Of a stretch of DNA of 64,000 nucleotides, positions 1-9,924 are shown piece after piece. This DNA is from JADGRB01 sp963835825 (GTDB lineage: Bacteria; Myxococcota_A; Polyangia; Fen-1088), in assembly GCA_963835825.1 (NCBI GenBank), contig CAWIGZ010000001.1:1178001-1242000 (forward strand), read 5' to 3'. A program made the translations under genes and the position numbers. Numbering within the stretch: position 1 is the first letter of the stretch; each line of letters opens with the position of its first letter. The notes beneath the pieces were generated by a model, which was not told the origin of the DNA, searched no databases, and saw nothing but the letters and a program-made list of their open reading frames with translations.

Positions 1-2
1 CG

Positions 3-284
3 CGTCGCGCTCCGGGCGTCCGGGCGGCGCTGCTGTTCGAACGCCAGTCGATGTTGCCGCTCCGGCGGGCCTGGCTGGCGCCGCTGTTGCGTCCCTTCGC
101 CCTGCACCCCGAGCTGGTGCTCTGCACGCCGGCGCGGGTGGCCGCCTGGAAACGGCGCGGCTACATGGTGAACGTCTGGACCGTCGACGATCCCGCCGCG
201 CTGGCCGCCTGCCGGCGCATGGGGGTCGACGGGATCATCACGAACGATCCGGCCCGGACGCGGGCGGCTCTGGCTTCCGCCTGA
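3..284 (+). CDS. Glycerophosphodiester phosphodiesterase, C-terminal part
   Basis: The reading frame is open from the left window edge, so the N-terminus lies outside. The visible 93 residues match the end of the GDPD TIM barrel: VNVWTVDDPAALAACRRMG is the usual last strand and helix (VxxWTVDxxxxxxxxxxxG), followed by VDGIITNDP, the terminal GDPD signature. Family members hydrolyse glycerophosphodiesters to sn-glycerol 3-phosphate and an alcohol. The catalytic His and the Glu/Asp metal ligands would be in the missing part. The end overlaps the converging thioesterase gene by 47 bases. Family assignment is firm; substrate cannot be told. Confidence 0.85.
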   Translation, partial: RRAPGVRAALLFERQSMLPLRRAWLAPLLRPFALHPELVLCTPARVAAWKRRGYMVNVWTVDDPAALAACRRMGVDGIITNDPARTRAALASA

Positions 285-675
285 GGATGGCGTGGGTGGC
301 CGTCGCGACGGCCACGACGGCCCCCTGCTCGTCGGTCGCCTCGGCCTCGACGACCGCCAGCCGCTTGCCGCACTTGCGGACCTTCGCGCGCGCGGTGATC
401 CGTCCGGCGCGGATCGGCTCCAGGAAGTGAACGTTCATCTGAGCCGAGGCGTTGAAGGCCCCCTCGGGCGCGACCAGCGCCGCGACCGCCTGTCCCATCG
501 CCGTGTCGAGCAGCGCCATCACGACGCCGCCGTGCAGGACGCCGTTCGGGTTGAAGTGCTCGCTCTTGACGTCGTACTCCCAGGTCGCCGTCCCCGGCCC
601 GGAGGCGCGCTGGACGAACCCCAGCGGGCCGACCGGGGTTCCGGCGGGGGGCAGGGCGGTCACCCGGGTCGTCAT
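238..675 (-). CDS. PaaI-type hotdog-fold thioesterase
   Basis: A 145-residue protein of the 4HBT/PaaI hotdog family. The signature HFNPNGVLHGGVVMALLDTA (about residues 40-59) has the HGG turn and the Asp that starts the long central helix, which supply the catalytic site of acyl-CoA thioesterases. The later strand FLEPIRAGRITARAKV matches the family core. Its start overlaps the stop of the upstream Nudix gene in an ATGA arrangement, so the two are probably translated together. Members hydrolyse acyl- or aryl-CoA thioesters in the cytoplasm; the substrate is unknown. The 3' end runs 47 bases into the converging GDPD gene. Confidence 0.85.
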   Translation of the reverse strand: MTTRVTALPPAGTPVGPLGFVQRASGPGTATWEYDVKSEHFNPNGVLHGGVVMALLDTAMGQAVAALVAPEGAFNASAQMNVHFLEPIRAGRITARAKVRKCGKRLAVVEAEATDEQGAVVAVATATHAILRRKPEPPASGPDRS

Positions 676-1226
676 GCGGGCAGGTGCGCGCCGGCCAGAA
701 ACAGGCCGGCGTAGATCTTGGGATCGACCGCCGTGCCGGCGGCGGCGCGGTCGGACAGGAAGCGGCGCAGCTCCGGCAGCGGCACCTCGTGGGTGGTGAT
801 CTCCTCGCTGGCGTCGCCGCCGCCGGCCCCGACGCGCCTGGGCGTGCGGGCACGAAAGAACGAGATGGTCTCGTCGCTCACGCCGACCGCGACGGGGCCC
901 TCGGCCAGGGCCACCATCTCGCCCGCCGCGAACCCGGTCTCCTCGATCAGCTCGCGCTCGGCCGCCGCGCTCAGGCTCTCCTCCGCATCGACGTCCCCGA
1001 CGAGGCCCGCCGGCAGCTCGATCACCTTGCGACCGACGGCCGGGCGGTGCTGCTCGACCAGCAACAGCTTGTCGTCGTCGGTGATCGCGACGATGACCAC
1101 GACCCCCTTGATGTTGGGGCGGGTGACGTACTCCCAGCCGTTGTCGTCCAGCAACGTCAGGTAGCGCCCGCGCCCCAGGACGCGCGCGCGTCCTTCATTC
1201 ATTGCCTGTCTGGCCCTCTCGGTCAC
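672..1226 (-). CDS. Nudix hydrolase, ADP-ribose pyrophosphatase type
   Basis: A 184-residue protein containing a complete Nudix box from about residue 74, with Gly followed by spaced Glu residues and the core RELIEETGF, matching GX5EX7REUXEEXGU. The N-terminal part (WEYVTRPNIKGVVVIVAITD) and ELPAGLVGD resemble ADP-ribose or ADP-sugar diphosphatases of the NudF group, which cleave ADP-ribose to AMP and ribose 5-phosphate using Mg2+. It is the first gene of a two-gene unit with the thioesterase (ATGA overlap). A second ATG eight codons in is an equally plausible start. Confidence 0.87.
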   Translation of the reverse strand: MTERARQAMNEGRARVLGRGRYLTLLDDNGWEYVTRPNIKGVVVIVAITDDDKLLLVEQHRPAVGRKVIELPAGLVGDVDAEESLSAAAERELIEETGFAAGEMVALAEGPVAVGVSDETISFFRARTPRRVGAGGGDASEEITTHEVPLPELRRFLSDRAAAGTAVDPKIYAGLFLAGAHLPA

Positions 1227-1283
1227 GCCAGGAGGGTAGCACCGATTCTGAACGCCTCGCGCGTCGGGGCGGCGCGCTTCGCT

Positions 1284-2687
1284 TCAGAACCCGTCGTAGG
1301 GGACGACGTCGATGGCGCTCTCCTGAATCTTGGCGCCGGTGAGCAGCTTCTTCATCACCGGCGCGGAGGCGACCATGGTGATGGCCAGATCGCGGGCGTG
1401 GACATGGCGTTTGATCGCGGCGTTGACCTCGGCGGGGGTCACGGCCGCGACCCGCTCCGCGTAGGTGTCGACGAAGTCGGCCGGCAGCCCGGCGATCTCG
1501 GCGGAGACGCGCGCCGCCAGGCGCTGCTCCGGCACGTCCATGTCGGCGGCGTGGGAGCCGATGAGGAACCGCTGAAAGAAAGCGACGTCGGTGGGCGACA
1601 GCCCCTTGTCCATGAAGGTGACGTAGAGGTTCAGCACCAGCTTCAGCATGGCCACCGTCTTGTCGGTTCCCGAGAAGACCCAGCCCACGGCGGCGCCCGC
1701 GCCGCGCCGCTCTTCGAGGCTCAGGTAGGCGCCGTAGGCGAGGCCGCGCTTGCGGCGGACCTCGTCCATCAAGGTCGAGCTCATGGCCCGCCCGCCGAAG
1801 GCCGCCATGGCGATCTGCAGGGGGACGAAGTCGCTGTCGGAGGCGTGCAGGGTGGCGTGGCCGAACATGAGCTGCGTCTGCTGCCGGTCGGGCTTGTCGA
1901 CCAGCTCGATGCGCCAGCCCTTGAGCGGCACCGGCGCGCGCAGCTCGAGCGGGTTCGGCGGCGGGGCGGGCGCCGCCGACAGGCCGCGGAAGGTCTTCGC
2001 CAGCGTGGCGTCGAGCGCCTCGGGAGCCACGTCGCCGGTGAAGGCGAAGATCAGGTTCCGTCCCCCGAAGTGGTGGCGGAAGTGCGCCGCGGTCTCGGAG
2101 GCCGTCGCTCCGTCGAGCGCGGCCGGCACGCCGTCGACCGGATGACCGTAGGGGTGCTCGCCGTAGACGTTGCGCAGGAAGAAGCGCTGGCAGAGCTGGC
2201 GATCGTCGTTGCGGTTCTCGGCGATCTGCCCCTCGATCTCCTGCCGCGTGCGGGCGAATTCCGTCGGGTCGAAGGTGGGGCGGATCAAGATGTCGGCGAC
2301 CAGCGCCAGGTAGGCGTCGAGGTTGCGGGCCAGCACCTCGCCTTCGAAGCGGGTCATGTCCTGCTCGGTGCGGACCTCCAGCGTCCCGCCGAGCGCGTCG
2401 AACGCCTCGTCGAGCGCGGCGCGCGAGCGGCCGCCGGCGCCGTGCCGGGCCCACTCGGCGGCGAGGTTGGTGAGCCCCTCGCGGTGCCGCGGATCGGCCG
2501 CCGATCCCGACCGCGACGCGACGATGACATGCACGACGGGGACGCTGTGGTCGTCCTCGACGATCACCAGCGAGCCGGCCGGACCGGCGCGCCGGATCGC
2601 GCCCGGTGCCGGGCCGCCGGCCTGTGCGGCGGGCGGCGTCACGCCCACCATCAGCGCGGCCGAGACCAGGGCCCCCACGGCGCTCAA
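1284..2687 (-). CDS. M16 family peptidase-like protein, non-catalytic partner
   Basis: A 467-residue M16 (pitrilysin/insulinase) domain protein. The chosen start is a TTG at 2687 whose TTGA overlaps the stop of the upstream M16 gene; it gives an export signal ending PPAAQA. The first M16 half lacks the zinc motif HxxEH: at that place it reads NLAAEWARHG. Later regions, such as FFLRNVYGEHPYGHPVDG and the RRKRGLAYGAYLSLEERRG segment with its Arg-Gly-Leu-Ala-Tyr core, are normal for the family. In bacterial M16 pairs one subunit keeps the zinc site and the other binds substrate, so this is probably the inactive partner, exported to the periplasm. Confidence 0.85.
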   Translation of the reverse strand: MSAVGALVSAALMVGVTPPAAQAGGPAPGAIRRAGPAGSLVIVEDDHSVPVVHVIVASRSGSAADPRHREGLTNLAAEWARHGAGGRSRAALDEAFDALGGTLEVRTEQDMTRFEGEVLARNLDAYLALVADILIRPTFDPTEFARTRQEIEGQIAENRNDDRQLCQRFFLRNVYGEHPYGHPVDGVPAALDGATASETAAHFRHHFGGRNLIFAFTGDVAPEALDATLAKTFRGLSAAPAPPPNPLELRAPVPLKGWRIELVDKPDRQQTQLMFGHATLHASDSDFVPLQIAMAAFGGRAMSSTLMDEVRRKRGLAYGAYLSLEERRGAGAAVGWVFSGTDKTVAMLKLVLNLYVTFMDKGLSPTDVAFFQRFLIGSHAADMDVPEQRLAARVSAEIAGLPADFVDTYAERVAAVTPAEVNAAIKRHVHARDLAITMVASAPVMKKLLTGAKIQESAIDVVPYDGF

Positions 2688-4129
2688 AGCTTCTCCGTCC
2701 CCGGCGGCGCCACCGGCTCGCCCGACGGACGCGCGATCACCACCGAGCGGGCCCCGGTGGCCAGGTACTCGGCGGCCGCCTTCTGCACGTCGGCGGCGGT
2801 CACGCGGGCGTACTCGGCGCCGCGGGCCAGCAGGCTGCGGAAGTCGCCGGCCGCGATCTCGAAGGCGCCCAGCGTCTCGGCGCGCCCGTGGCTCGACCCG
2901 AGCTGCTGCCAGAACTGGCTCTCCATCCGGGCCGCCGCCTTGCCCAGCTCGGCCGCGCCGACCGGACGCGCCGCCAGCTCGGCCACGGAGTCGACCACCA
3001 GCCGCTCGGCCTCCTCGGCGCTGTGCCCCTTCATCATCTGGATCCAGATCGCGTAGAGGCCGGGATCGCGGGTGGGGGCGATGTCGCCGTGGACCGACGA
3101 GGCCCACCGCTTGTCGACGACCAGCGCGCGGTTGAGCCGCGACGAGGGACCGCCGGCCAGGAGCTCGTTCAACACCTCGTACGCCGCCCGATCGGGCGCT
3201 CCCAGCGCCGGCGCCGGAAACCCGATCACCAGGCGATCGGCCGGGACCGGCCGGGCGATCGTCGTTCGGACCTCGGTTGCCGGCGCGCGCTCGGGCTTGA
3301 TCTCGTCCTTGGGGAGCTTCTTCGACGGGGGGATGGCGCCGTAGGCTGTTGCGACAGCCGACAGCGTGGCTTGCTCGTCCAGCTTGCCGGCGATCACCAG
3401 GACGGCGTTGTTGGGCGCGTAGAACTTCTTGTAGAAGGCGGCCGCCTTGGCCTGGGTGATCGCCTTGATGTCCTTCATCGAGCCGATCACCGGCCAGCGA
3501 TAGGGGTGCGTCTTGAAGGCCTGGCCGTACATCAGCTCTTCGAGCATCCCGTCGACGTTGTCCTCGACCGAGGCCAGCCGCTCCTCGGCCACGACGTCGC
3601 GCTCGTTGTCGACCTGCTTCTTGCGCAGATCGAGGTTGACCATCCGATCGGCCTCCAGCATGACCGCCACGTTCATCTCCGTCGGCGGGATGTCGTCGAC
3701 GTAGGCGGTGAAGTCGTAATAGGTCATGGCGTTGGTGCTGCCGCCGACGGCGTCCATCTTGTTGTCGAAGGCGTTGGCGGCCGCGTTCTTGGTCTGCGTG
3801 AACATCAGGTGCTCGAAGAGGTGGGCCAGGCCCGTCTCGCCGGCCGCCGCGTCCTCGTTGCGCGAGCCGACGCGGAACCAGGTGGTGTAGCTGACCGACG
3901 TGGCGCGCGGATCGGGCAGCAGCACGATCTCCAGGCCATTGTCGAGCCGCCACTTGGTCACCGTTAGCGTCCCCAGCGGGGCGCGGGCGATCTCCGTCGG
4001 CGGCGGCGCGCCGTCGCCGGACGCGCCGCCTCCCGCGGAGGCCGCCGCCGTTCCGCGCCGCGCCGAGGTTGCCGCGCAGCCGAGCAGCGCCAGCGCGGAG
4101 ATCGCCGCCGTGGATCCTGGGCTCAACAT
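2684..4129 (-). CDS. M16 family zinc metallopeptidase, lipoprotein
   Basis: About 481 residues from the ATG at 4129, which gives a lipoprotein signal with lipobox ALLGC; an upstream in-frame ATG at 4228 would bury the signal, so I rejected it. The zinc-binding HxxEH motif is present as LAHLFEHLMF near residue 120, with the downstream Glu in the NERDVVAEERLAS segment. The substrate-binding C-terminal M16 half includes GGPSSRLNRAL. It is translationally coupled to the second M16 gene (TTGA overlap). The pair probably forms an envelope protease that degrades short unfolded peptides. Function is inferred from family only. Confidence 0.9.
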   Translation of the reverse strand: MLSPGSTAAISALALLGCAATSARRGTAAASAGGGASGDGAPPPTEIARAPLGTLTVTKWRLDNGLEIVLLPDPRATSVSYTTWFRVGSRNEDAAAGETGLAHLFEHLMFTQTKNAAANAFDNKMDAVGGSTNAMTYYDFTAYVDDIPPTEMNVAVMLEADRMVNLDLRKKQVDNERDVVAEERLASVEDNVDGMLEELMYGQAFKTHPYRWPVIGSMKDIKAITQAKAAAFYKKFYAPNNAVLVIAGKLDEQATLSAVATAYGAIPPSKKLPKDEIKPERAPATEVRTTIARPVPADRLVIGFPAPALGAPDRAAYEVLNELLAGGPSSRLNRALVVDKRWASSVHGDIAPTRDPGLYAIWIQMMKGHSAEEAERLVVDSVAELAARPVGAAELGKAAARMESQFWQQLGSSHGRAETLGAFEIAAGDFRSLLARGAEYARVTAADVQKAAAEYLATGARSVVIARPSGEPVAPPGTEKL

Positions 4130-4145
4130 TTGAACTCTGGGGATC

Positions 4146-5604
4146 TCAAAGTCGAAAGGTGAAGGTGAGGCCGAAGTCCTGCGCGAAGCTGGTGTAAGTG
4201 CCGTTGGCGCTCGGGCGGGCGGTGCCATTCGCCCGAGCCTGGCAGGCCATGTTGTTGAGGTCGCCGCCGCTCATTGCGCAGGCGCTGGCGGCGTTCGGAT
4301 CGAAGATCGAGTCGGTGACGGTCACGCTGGGCATGATGGTAATTCCGTAACCGGCGCCGAGCCAGAATCTCCGGCCCAGCCGCAGCTCGGCCAAGATGAG
4401 CGGCTCGACCTGAAATCCGTCGACGGCCGCGGCGTTGACGGCGTTGCTGTCGACGGCGCCGTTTTCCACCCGCAGCTCGCCGCCGACGCGCAGCCGCTCG
4501 CGCCACCAGTAGGCGATCCGGGCCCGGGTGTCGACCGACGTCGTGAAACCCCCGGTAAAGGACGATGTGCTGGGGGAGGTTCTGGGCCTCCAGCGTCGGT
4601 CCGACCAGGCGGATGTCGATCCGGTCGTGCTCGTGCGTCCAGAGCCAGCGGGCCATCACGTCGAGCTCCAGCCCGGGTCGCAGGTGCCAGGTGACGCCGG
4701 CGATGACCACGTCGGGCAGCCGGTAGGCGATGTCGCCGAAGACGCAACGGCTCGATTGACCGCCACCGCAGGTCACCGGGTTGCCCCCTCCGGGTTGGCC
4801 GGGCGGAGTTACCGTCGTCGCGTCACCAGCCACCTCGACCCCGCTCACCTGGCCGCCCAGCGGATGGCTCTGGTACGAAAGGCCGATCTCTAGATTCTTG
4901 TGGCGCCAGTAAATCCCGCCGCCCAGCGTGACCGAAAACTTGGCGTCGCCGATCCCCTGGCCCGAATCGATGTTGTAGCGGGCGTCGGTGGCCGGAGTCT
5001 GCGCGCCGCTCAGGTCCGCCTCGGCGAAGCTGAGGCTGCCGGTCGAAAACATGAACCCCGACGACAGGCCGATCCGGAGATCGCTGCCGAGCCGGATCGC
5101 CAGCGCCGGCACCAGCGCCAGGTTGCGCAGATCCATGCTCAGCATCTGATAGCGGGTCGGCTCGTTGCCCGTGGGCGAGACCGGAAAATGGATCTGTTCC
5201 AGGTACGGCATGTACGTGGCGAAGGCGAGCGTGAACCGATCGCTGCCGTACCCCAGCGCGACGTAGGCGCCGGGTCCGGGCGGCCACTGAAACGGCTGCC
5301 GGAAGTCGGTGGCGGTCGCCGAGCCGGCCGGCTGCCCCGGCGGCGTGCTCGACACGCCGACCGACGACCAGCGCGCCGTCCCGGCCACCATCAGCTGGAA
5401 CCCGCGCATGAGGCCCAGCGCCGCCGGATTCCAATAAATGGCCCCCAGATCGCCCGACGTCGGTCCGCTGAACGACATTCCGGTCACGAACGGATCGTCG
5501 ATCGGGGACGCCGCGGTCCTGCTCGCGACCGCCATCAGCGACGCTGCGGCCAGGACGGCGAGCACCCGCGCGTCCCGGCGCCCCCGGCGCTCACTGAAAG
5601 ACAT
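4146..5604 (-). CDS. OmpP1/FadL-type outer-membrane transport protein (one frame break)
   Basis: The start at 5604 gives a signal peptide ending SRTAA. The N-terminal segment GDLGAIYWNPAALGLM is the hallmark of the FadL/OmpP1/TodX family (NPAAL motif), which form 14-stranded outer-membrane channels for hydrophobic substrates. The middle has alternating barrel strands and the C-terminus ends in Phe-Thr-Phe-Arg-Leu after LTF, an outer-membrane-like end. The frame breaks near 4548: a TTT where TTC then ACG is expected; removing one T joins RGF to TTSVDTRARIAYWWRERL and runs to the stop at 4146. I read it as one gene of about 485 residues. It lies just upstream of the M16 pair on the same strand. 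Confidence 0.8.
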
Positions 5605-5684
5605 GAGGTGACGCGACGTTATCCGAAGGTCCCGGACGCGGCAATGCCTTGACGGTCCCAATGGGCCGTAGTTACATCCGGTCC

Positions 5685-7022
5685 ATGGCCCGTACGCCGA
5701 CGCGGCTGGGTCGCGGATCGCTCCCGCCCTCTTGCCCGCGCTCTCGACAACTGCTGTGGGCGCTCGCGGTGCTCGTCCTCGGCTGTTCGAGCCGCGTCTC
5801 CTCGGAGAACATCGCGCTCTGGAAGACGACCCAGAAGGGGCCGGAGCGGCTGCACGACGCGCTCGCCGATCATTCGGTCGCGCCGAAGCTGCGCGCCGAG
5901 GCGGCGGTCGCCCTCGTCGATCTCGGGCGCTCCAACGAGGTCGACACCATCCTGAGCGGCGCCTCGGCCGACGATCGCGCGGAGATCACCAAGACGCTCG
6001 AGCCGGCCTACGAGGCGGCGATGAAGGACCCGTCGCCCGACAAGGCCCTCGCCTACCGGGACGCGCTGTATTCGCTGCGGCAGGTGGCCGTCCCCGAGGA
6101 CCAGAAGCGGATCGACGCCGCGCTCCTGCCGGTCCTGCAGGCCGAGCTCGAGGCCGGCAAGGTGCGGCAGGGGGAGCACTCGATCGAGAAGATGCTGACC
6201 GCCATCGGCCCCGACTCGACCTCGATGTTGATCCTGGTGCTCGCCGCCCCCGATCGACCTTACGGAATGGCCGCCGAGCTTCTGGCCAAGGTGGGCGACG
6301 AGACGGCGCGCAACCGCGGGGCCGGGGCGCTGATCGCCCGCGCGCCGCAGATCAAGGTCAAGGACAAGGACCACCCCGAGCTGCTGTACAAGGCGCTCGG
6401 GGCGCTGGGTGGTCCGGTGGCCGTCAAGTACCTCGAGGGTGAAGTGACGCGTGGCAAGCCGGAGGCGGCCCTGCTGGCGACCCGGGCGCTCGGCGAGCGG
6501 CGCGACCCGGCCGTCCTCCCCTTGGCGCTGAAGATCGCCAGCGACTCCAAGGCCGACAAGGCGGTCCGCGACGAGATGTTCGGCGTCATCGAAGGGATCG
6601 GGGGCCTCGAGGCCGAGAAGGGGTTGCTGGGGATCATCTCGTCGGACAAAGAGGAGATCGTGCGTTATCGCGCGTTCGAGTCGGAGCTGGCGGCCCGCAA
6701 GGCCGACGGGATCGTCCCCGGGCTGGAGGCGTTCCCCGCCAGCGCCAGCTACAAGAAGGTCGACGTCGACGATCTGCTGGTCAAGTTGATCGAGAAGATC
6801 GGCCAGCCGGCCCGCCCGGCCCTCTTGCAGGCGCTCGGCTCGCGGGTGCCGCTGGCCCGGATGACGGCGGCGATGGCGCTGGCGCAGATCGGGCATGCGC
6901 CCGACGCCCCGGCGTTGCAGAAGCTGGCGACGGACAGCTCGCCGGTGAAGGGTTTTCCCGCCGGTGATACGGTCGGCAAGGAGGCCGCCGCCGCGGCGGA
7001 GACGGTGAAGAAGAGAACCTGA
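5685..7022 (+). CDS. HEAT-repeat lipoprotein
   Basis: About 445 residues. The ATG at 5685 is preferred because it places an Arg-rich n-region and a lipobox (LAVLVLGCSS) correctly; an earlier in-frame ATG at 5649 adds only 12 residues. The mature part is a string of helical HEAT/PBS-lyase-like repeats (LRAEAAVALVDLG, AALLATRALGERRDPAVLPL, ARMTAAMALAQIGHAPDAPA). Such scaffolds mediate protein contacts; no enzyme motif is seen. The stop TGA shares one base with the ATG of the FHA gene, so the two are likely co-translated, and the run continues into recG. A role in envelope assembly is only a guess. Confidence 0.75.
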   Translation: MARTPTRLGRGSLPPSCPRSRQLLWALAVLVLGCSSRVSSENIALWKTTQKGPERLHDALADHSVAPKLRAEAAVALVDLGRSNEVDTILSGASADDRAEITKTLEPAYEAAMKDPSPDKALAYRDALYSLRQVAVPEDQKRIDAALLPVLQAELEAGKVRQGEHSIEKMLTAIGPDSTSMLILVLAAPDRPYGMAAELLAKVGDETARNRGAGALIARAPQIKVKDKDHPELLYKALGALGGPVAVKYLEGEVTRGKPEAALLATRALGERRDPAVLPLALKIASDSKADKAVRDEMFGVIEGIGGLEAEKGLLGIISSDKEEIVRYRAFESELAARKADGIVPGLEAFPASASYKKVDVDDLLVKLIEKIGQPARPALLQALGSRVPLARMTAAMALAQIGHAPDAPALQKLATDSSPVKGFPAGDTVGKEAAAAAETVKKRT

Positions 7023-7765
7023 TGGCGCTCCCCGGACGCAAGAGCCTGCGACAGTTTCAGTGCAACGACACCCTCTGGGTCACGTTTCGGCGCATGGCCG
7101 AGGACCAGGAGAAGGAGGTCGACGACATGATCGCCGACGCGATGGAGGCGTACGCGCAGCTCTCCGGCTATCAGACCGGGATCAACGCGCTCGAGTCGGA
7201 GGGCCAGCTGACGCCGCCGCCGTCCAGCGCGCAGCACCGCCAGCGGCCGCCGGCGCCGGCGCCGGCCGTCGCGCCCCTGCCGCCGCCGCTCCCGCCGCCG
7301 CCGCCGGTCCCGCCGCCGCGCTCGCGGTTCGCCCAGCGAATGCCGCAACCGGGCGGCATGTCGATGTTCGACGCGCCGGCGACGCCGCCGCCCCATCCGC
7401 ATGGCGGGCCGCAGATGATGGGGGCCGGGCTGGGCGCGGGGTTCACGGCAGGGTTCGACGGGACGCCCGCGGTCCAGCCGCAGGTCCCGGTCTACCTGGT
7501 CTTCGACAATCAAAAATACCGGATCGACAAGGACCAGTTCATCATTGGGCGCGGGACCAAGTCCTCCGATCTGCCGATCAAGGACGGCAACATCTCGCGC
7601 AAACATGCGGCGGTCATCCGAAGGAATGGAACGTATTTCATCAAGGACCTCGGATCGACCAACGGGATCGACTTCAAGGGGATGCGCATCGACAACAAGC
7701 GCATCGAAGAGGGGGACGTCTTCCACCTCTGTGACTACGAGCTCCGCTTCACCTTCAAGCGATAA
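7022..7765 (+). CDS. FHA-domain protein with proline-rich linker
   Basis: A 247-residue cytoplasmic protein. The first 70 residues form a helical region (FRRMAEDQEKEVDDMIADAM). Residues about 75-150 are a Pro/Ala-rich linker. The C-terminal 90 residues are a forkhead-associated domain: FIIGRGTKSSDLPIKD, then ISRKHA, then KDLGSTNG, the conserved phosphothreonine-binding loop residues (Gly-Arg, Ser-x-x-His, Asn-Gly). FHA domains bind phosphothreonine made by Hanks-type kinases; such a kinase is encoded at 28.3-30.3 kb and a PP2C phosphatase at 42.9-44.2 kb, though a direct link is inference. The start overlaps the stop of the HEAT lipoprotein by one base. Confidence 0.88.
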   Translation: MALPGRKSLRQFQCNDTLWVTFRRMAEDQEKEVDDMIADAMEAYAQLSGYQTGINALESEGQLTPPPSSAQHRQRPPAPAPAVAPLPPPLPPPPPVPPPRSRFAQRMPQPGGMSMFDAPATPPPHPHGGPQMMGAGLGAGFTAGFDGTPAVQPQVPVYLVFDNQKYRIDKDQFIIGRGTKSSDLPIKDGNISRKHAAVIRRNGTYFIKDLGSTNGIDFKGMRIDNKRIEEGDVFHLCDYELRFTFKR

Positions 7766-9924
7766 GAGGGTCCGGCAGGGGCTTCGCTCCTTCGCCGGGC
7801 TCCGCCCGCCTCCGATCCCGGAGCTGGACCTTCCGATCTCGACCTTGCCCGGCGCGGGACCGGTGACCACGGCCCGGCTCGGGGAGCGGGGCGTGCGCAC
7901 GGTCCGCGATCTGATGATGCGGCTGCCGCGCGGCTACGACGATCTCCGGCGGGCGACGCCGATCGCTGGTTTGCCCGAGGTGCCGGACGGGACGGTGGTC
8001 TTGGTGCGCGGGCGGGTCCGGCGGCTGCACGTTTTTCCCCGGCGGCTGCTCGACGTGTACGTCGAGGAGGGGGACGCGGTGCTGCGCGCGCGCTGGTTCC
8101 ATATGCCGGCAGCGATGGCCAAGTCGTTCCCCAAAGGCAGTGAGATCGCACTGGCGGGCGCGCTCCGGACGGCCACCGACGGGACGCGCGAGCTGCTCCA
8201 GCCGTCGGTGGTGACGGCGGCGCTGGCGGCTCGGGGCGACGGAGGGCTGGGCCTGCGGCCCCGCTATGGTCTCGTGCCGGGGGTCAAGGGGCGGGTGCTC
8301 GAGCGGATGCGCGCGGCGGCGCTGGCCCGCCTCGGCGGCGGCGACAGCTTCGAGCTCGTCCCCACAGCGACGCGCCGGCGGCTCGCCCTGCCGACGCTGG
8401 CGGAGGCGCTCACCCGGGTGCATGCCCCGCCCGACGAGGACGCGGCCCGGCCCGAGGCGCTGGCGCATGCGCGTCGCCGGCTGGCCTTCGAGGCCGCCCT
8501 GGTGGCGCAGCTGGCGTTTCTCCTCCGGCGCGCGGCCTCGGCGCCGGCCGCGGTCGCCGTCGCGCCGGCCCTGGCCCCCACGATGCGGGCGCGCGCCGAA
8601 GCCGCGCTGGCGTTCGCGCTGACGGCGACGCAGGCGCGGGCCCTCGAGGAGATCGCCGGCGATCTGGCCGGGCCGCGGCCCATGCGGCGGCTGCTGGTGG
8701 GCGACGTCGGCTCGGGAAAGACGGCGGTGGCGTTCGGCGCCGCGGCGCTGGTCGCGGCGGCCGGCGCCGGGACGCTCATGATGGTCCCGACGGAGGTGCT
8801 GGCCGAACAGCAGCTGCGCGCCCTCGGGCCGGTCGGTGGGCGCCTGGGGCTGGGGATCGCCGCGCTGACCGGCGCGACCCCCGCCGCCGCGCGCGCCGCG
8901 ATCCTCGACGACTGGGCGGGTGGACGCCTCCAGCTCCTCATCGGCACGCAGGCTCTGCTGGGCATCGCCGGCGAGCTGCCGCGTCTCGGCCTGGTGATCG
9001 TCGACGAGCAGCACCGCTTCGGCGTCGCCCAGCGCGGCGCGCTCGCTGTTCCGGGCGGGGCGCCGCACCTGCTCTCGATGTCGGCGACGCCGATTCCCCG
9101 CAGCCTGGCGCTGGCGCTGCACGGCGATCTCGACGCTTCGTTCCTGACCGAGCGTCCGGGCGGCCGGCCCCCGCCGGCGGCGATCGTCTGCGGCACCGAC
9201 GACGAACGCCGGGCCGCGTACGCGCGGCTGCGCGACGCGCTGGCCGCGGGGAACCAGGCGTTCGTCGTCTGTCCGGTGCGGCAGGAGGCGCGGCGCGCGG
9301 GGGCGGTGACCGCCGTCGCCCAGCACGCGCGTCTCCGGCGGTCACTGGCGCCGGCGCGGGTGGGGCTCTTGCACGGGGCGCTCGACCCGGCGGCCAAGGA
9401 AGAGGCCCTGCGGGCGTTCGCCGACGGACGGACCGACGTGCTGGTGGCGACCACCGTGGTCGAGCTGGGGATCGACGTCCCGAACGCGACGGTGATGATC
9501 GTCGAGGAGGCCGAGCGGCTGGGGCTGGCCCAGCTCCACCAGCTGCGGGGGCGGGTCGGGCGCGGCGCGCGCCCCGGGATCTGCTTCCTGTTCGCCTCCG
9601 ACGCTCTGCCCCCCGACGCGCCGGCCCGGGCGCGGCTGGGGCTCTGCGCGTCGCTGGACGACGGGTTCCGCCTGGCCGAGGCCGATCTGGCGGCGCGGGG
9701 GTTCGGCGAGCTGTGGGGGACGGCGCAGGCCGGGGAGGGTGAGGGGGACGGCGTGCTGGGGCGTGTCGGGGCTGGCCGAATTCGCCGAGCTGACCGCGCT
9801 GGCCCGTCAGGAGGCGGAAGCGGTGCTGGCCCACGATCCGGCGTTGGCAGCTCCGGCCCACGCGGAGCTGGCGCAAGCGGCGCGCGCGCGGACGGCGATG
9901 CTGTTTGCCGGCGAGGCAGGATGA
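7764..9924 (+). CDS. recG: ATP-dependent DNA helicase RecG (one frame break)
   Basis: RecG reverses stalled replication forks and remodels branched DNA. Seen: the N-terminal HhH-like wedge (LPGAGPVTTARLGERGV), the OB-fold, Walker A GDVGSGKT, motif II DEQHRFGV, SATPIPRSLAL, the motif TTVVELGIDVP, and QLRGRVGRG. The frame shifts near 9762, where GGGG stands for an expected GGG; removing one G restores SGLAEFAEL to the stop at 9924. No ATG exists before the wedge; CTG 7824, TTG 7845 or GTG 7863 could start it, so the left boundary is the limit of the open frame directly after the FHA stop. The product is about 690-720 residues, normal for RecG. Confidence 0.88.

Noticed and set aside
684..3056. 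A 790-residue plus-strand frame
   Set aside because: Composition is Arg/Gly/His-rich shadow of the Nudix and M16 genes on the other strand; no family resemblance.
1284..3953. A single 889-residue minus-strand frame across both M16 genes
   Set aside because: Its first half is a shadow frame of the HxxEH peptidase; the real second gene starts at TTG 2687.
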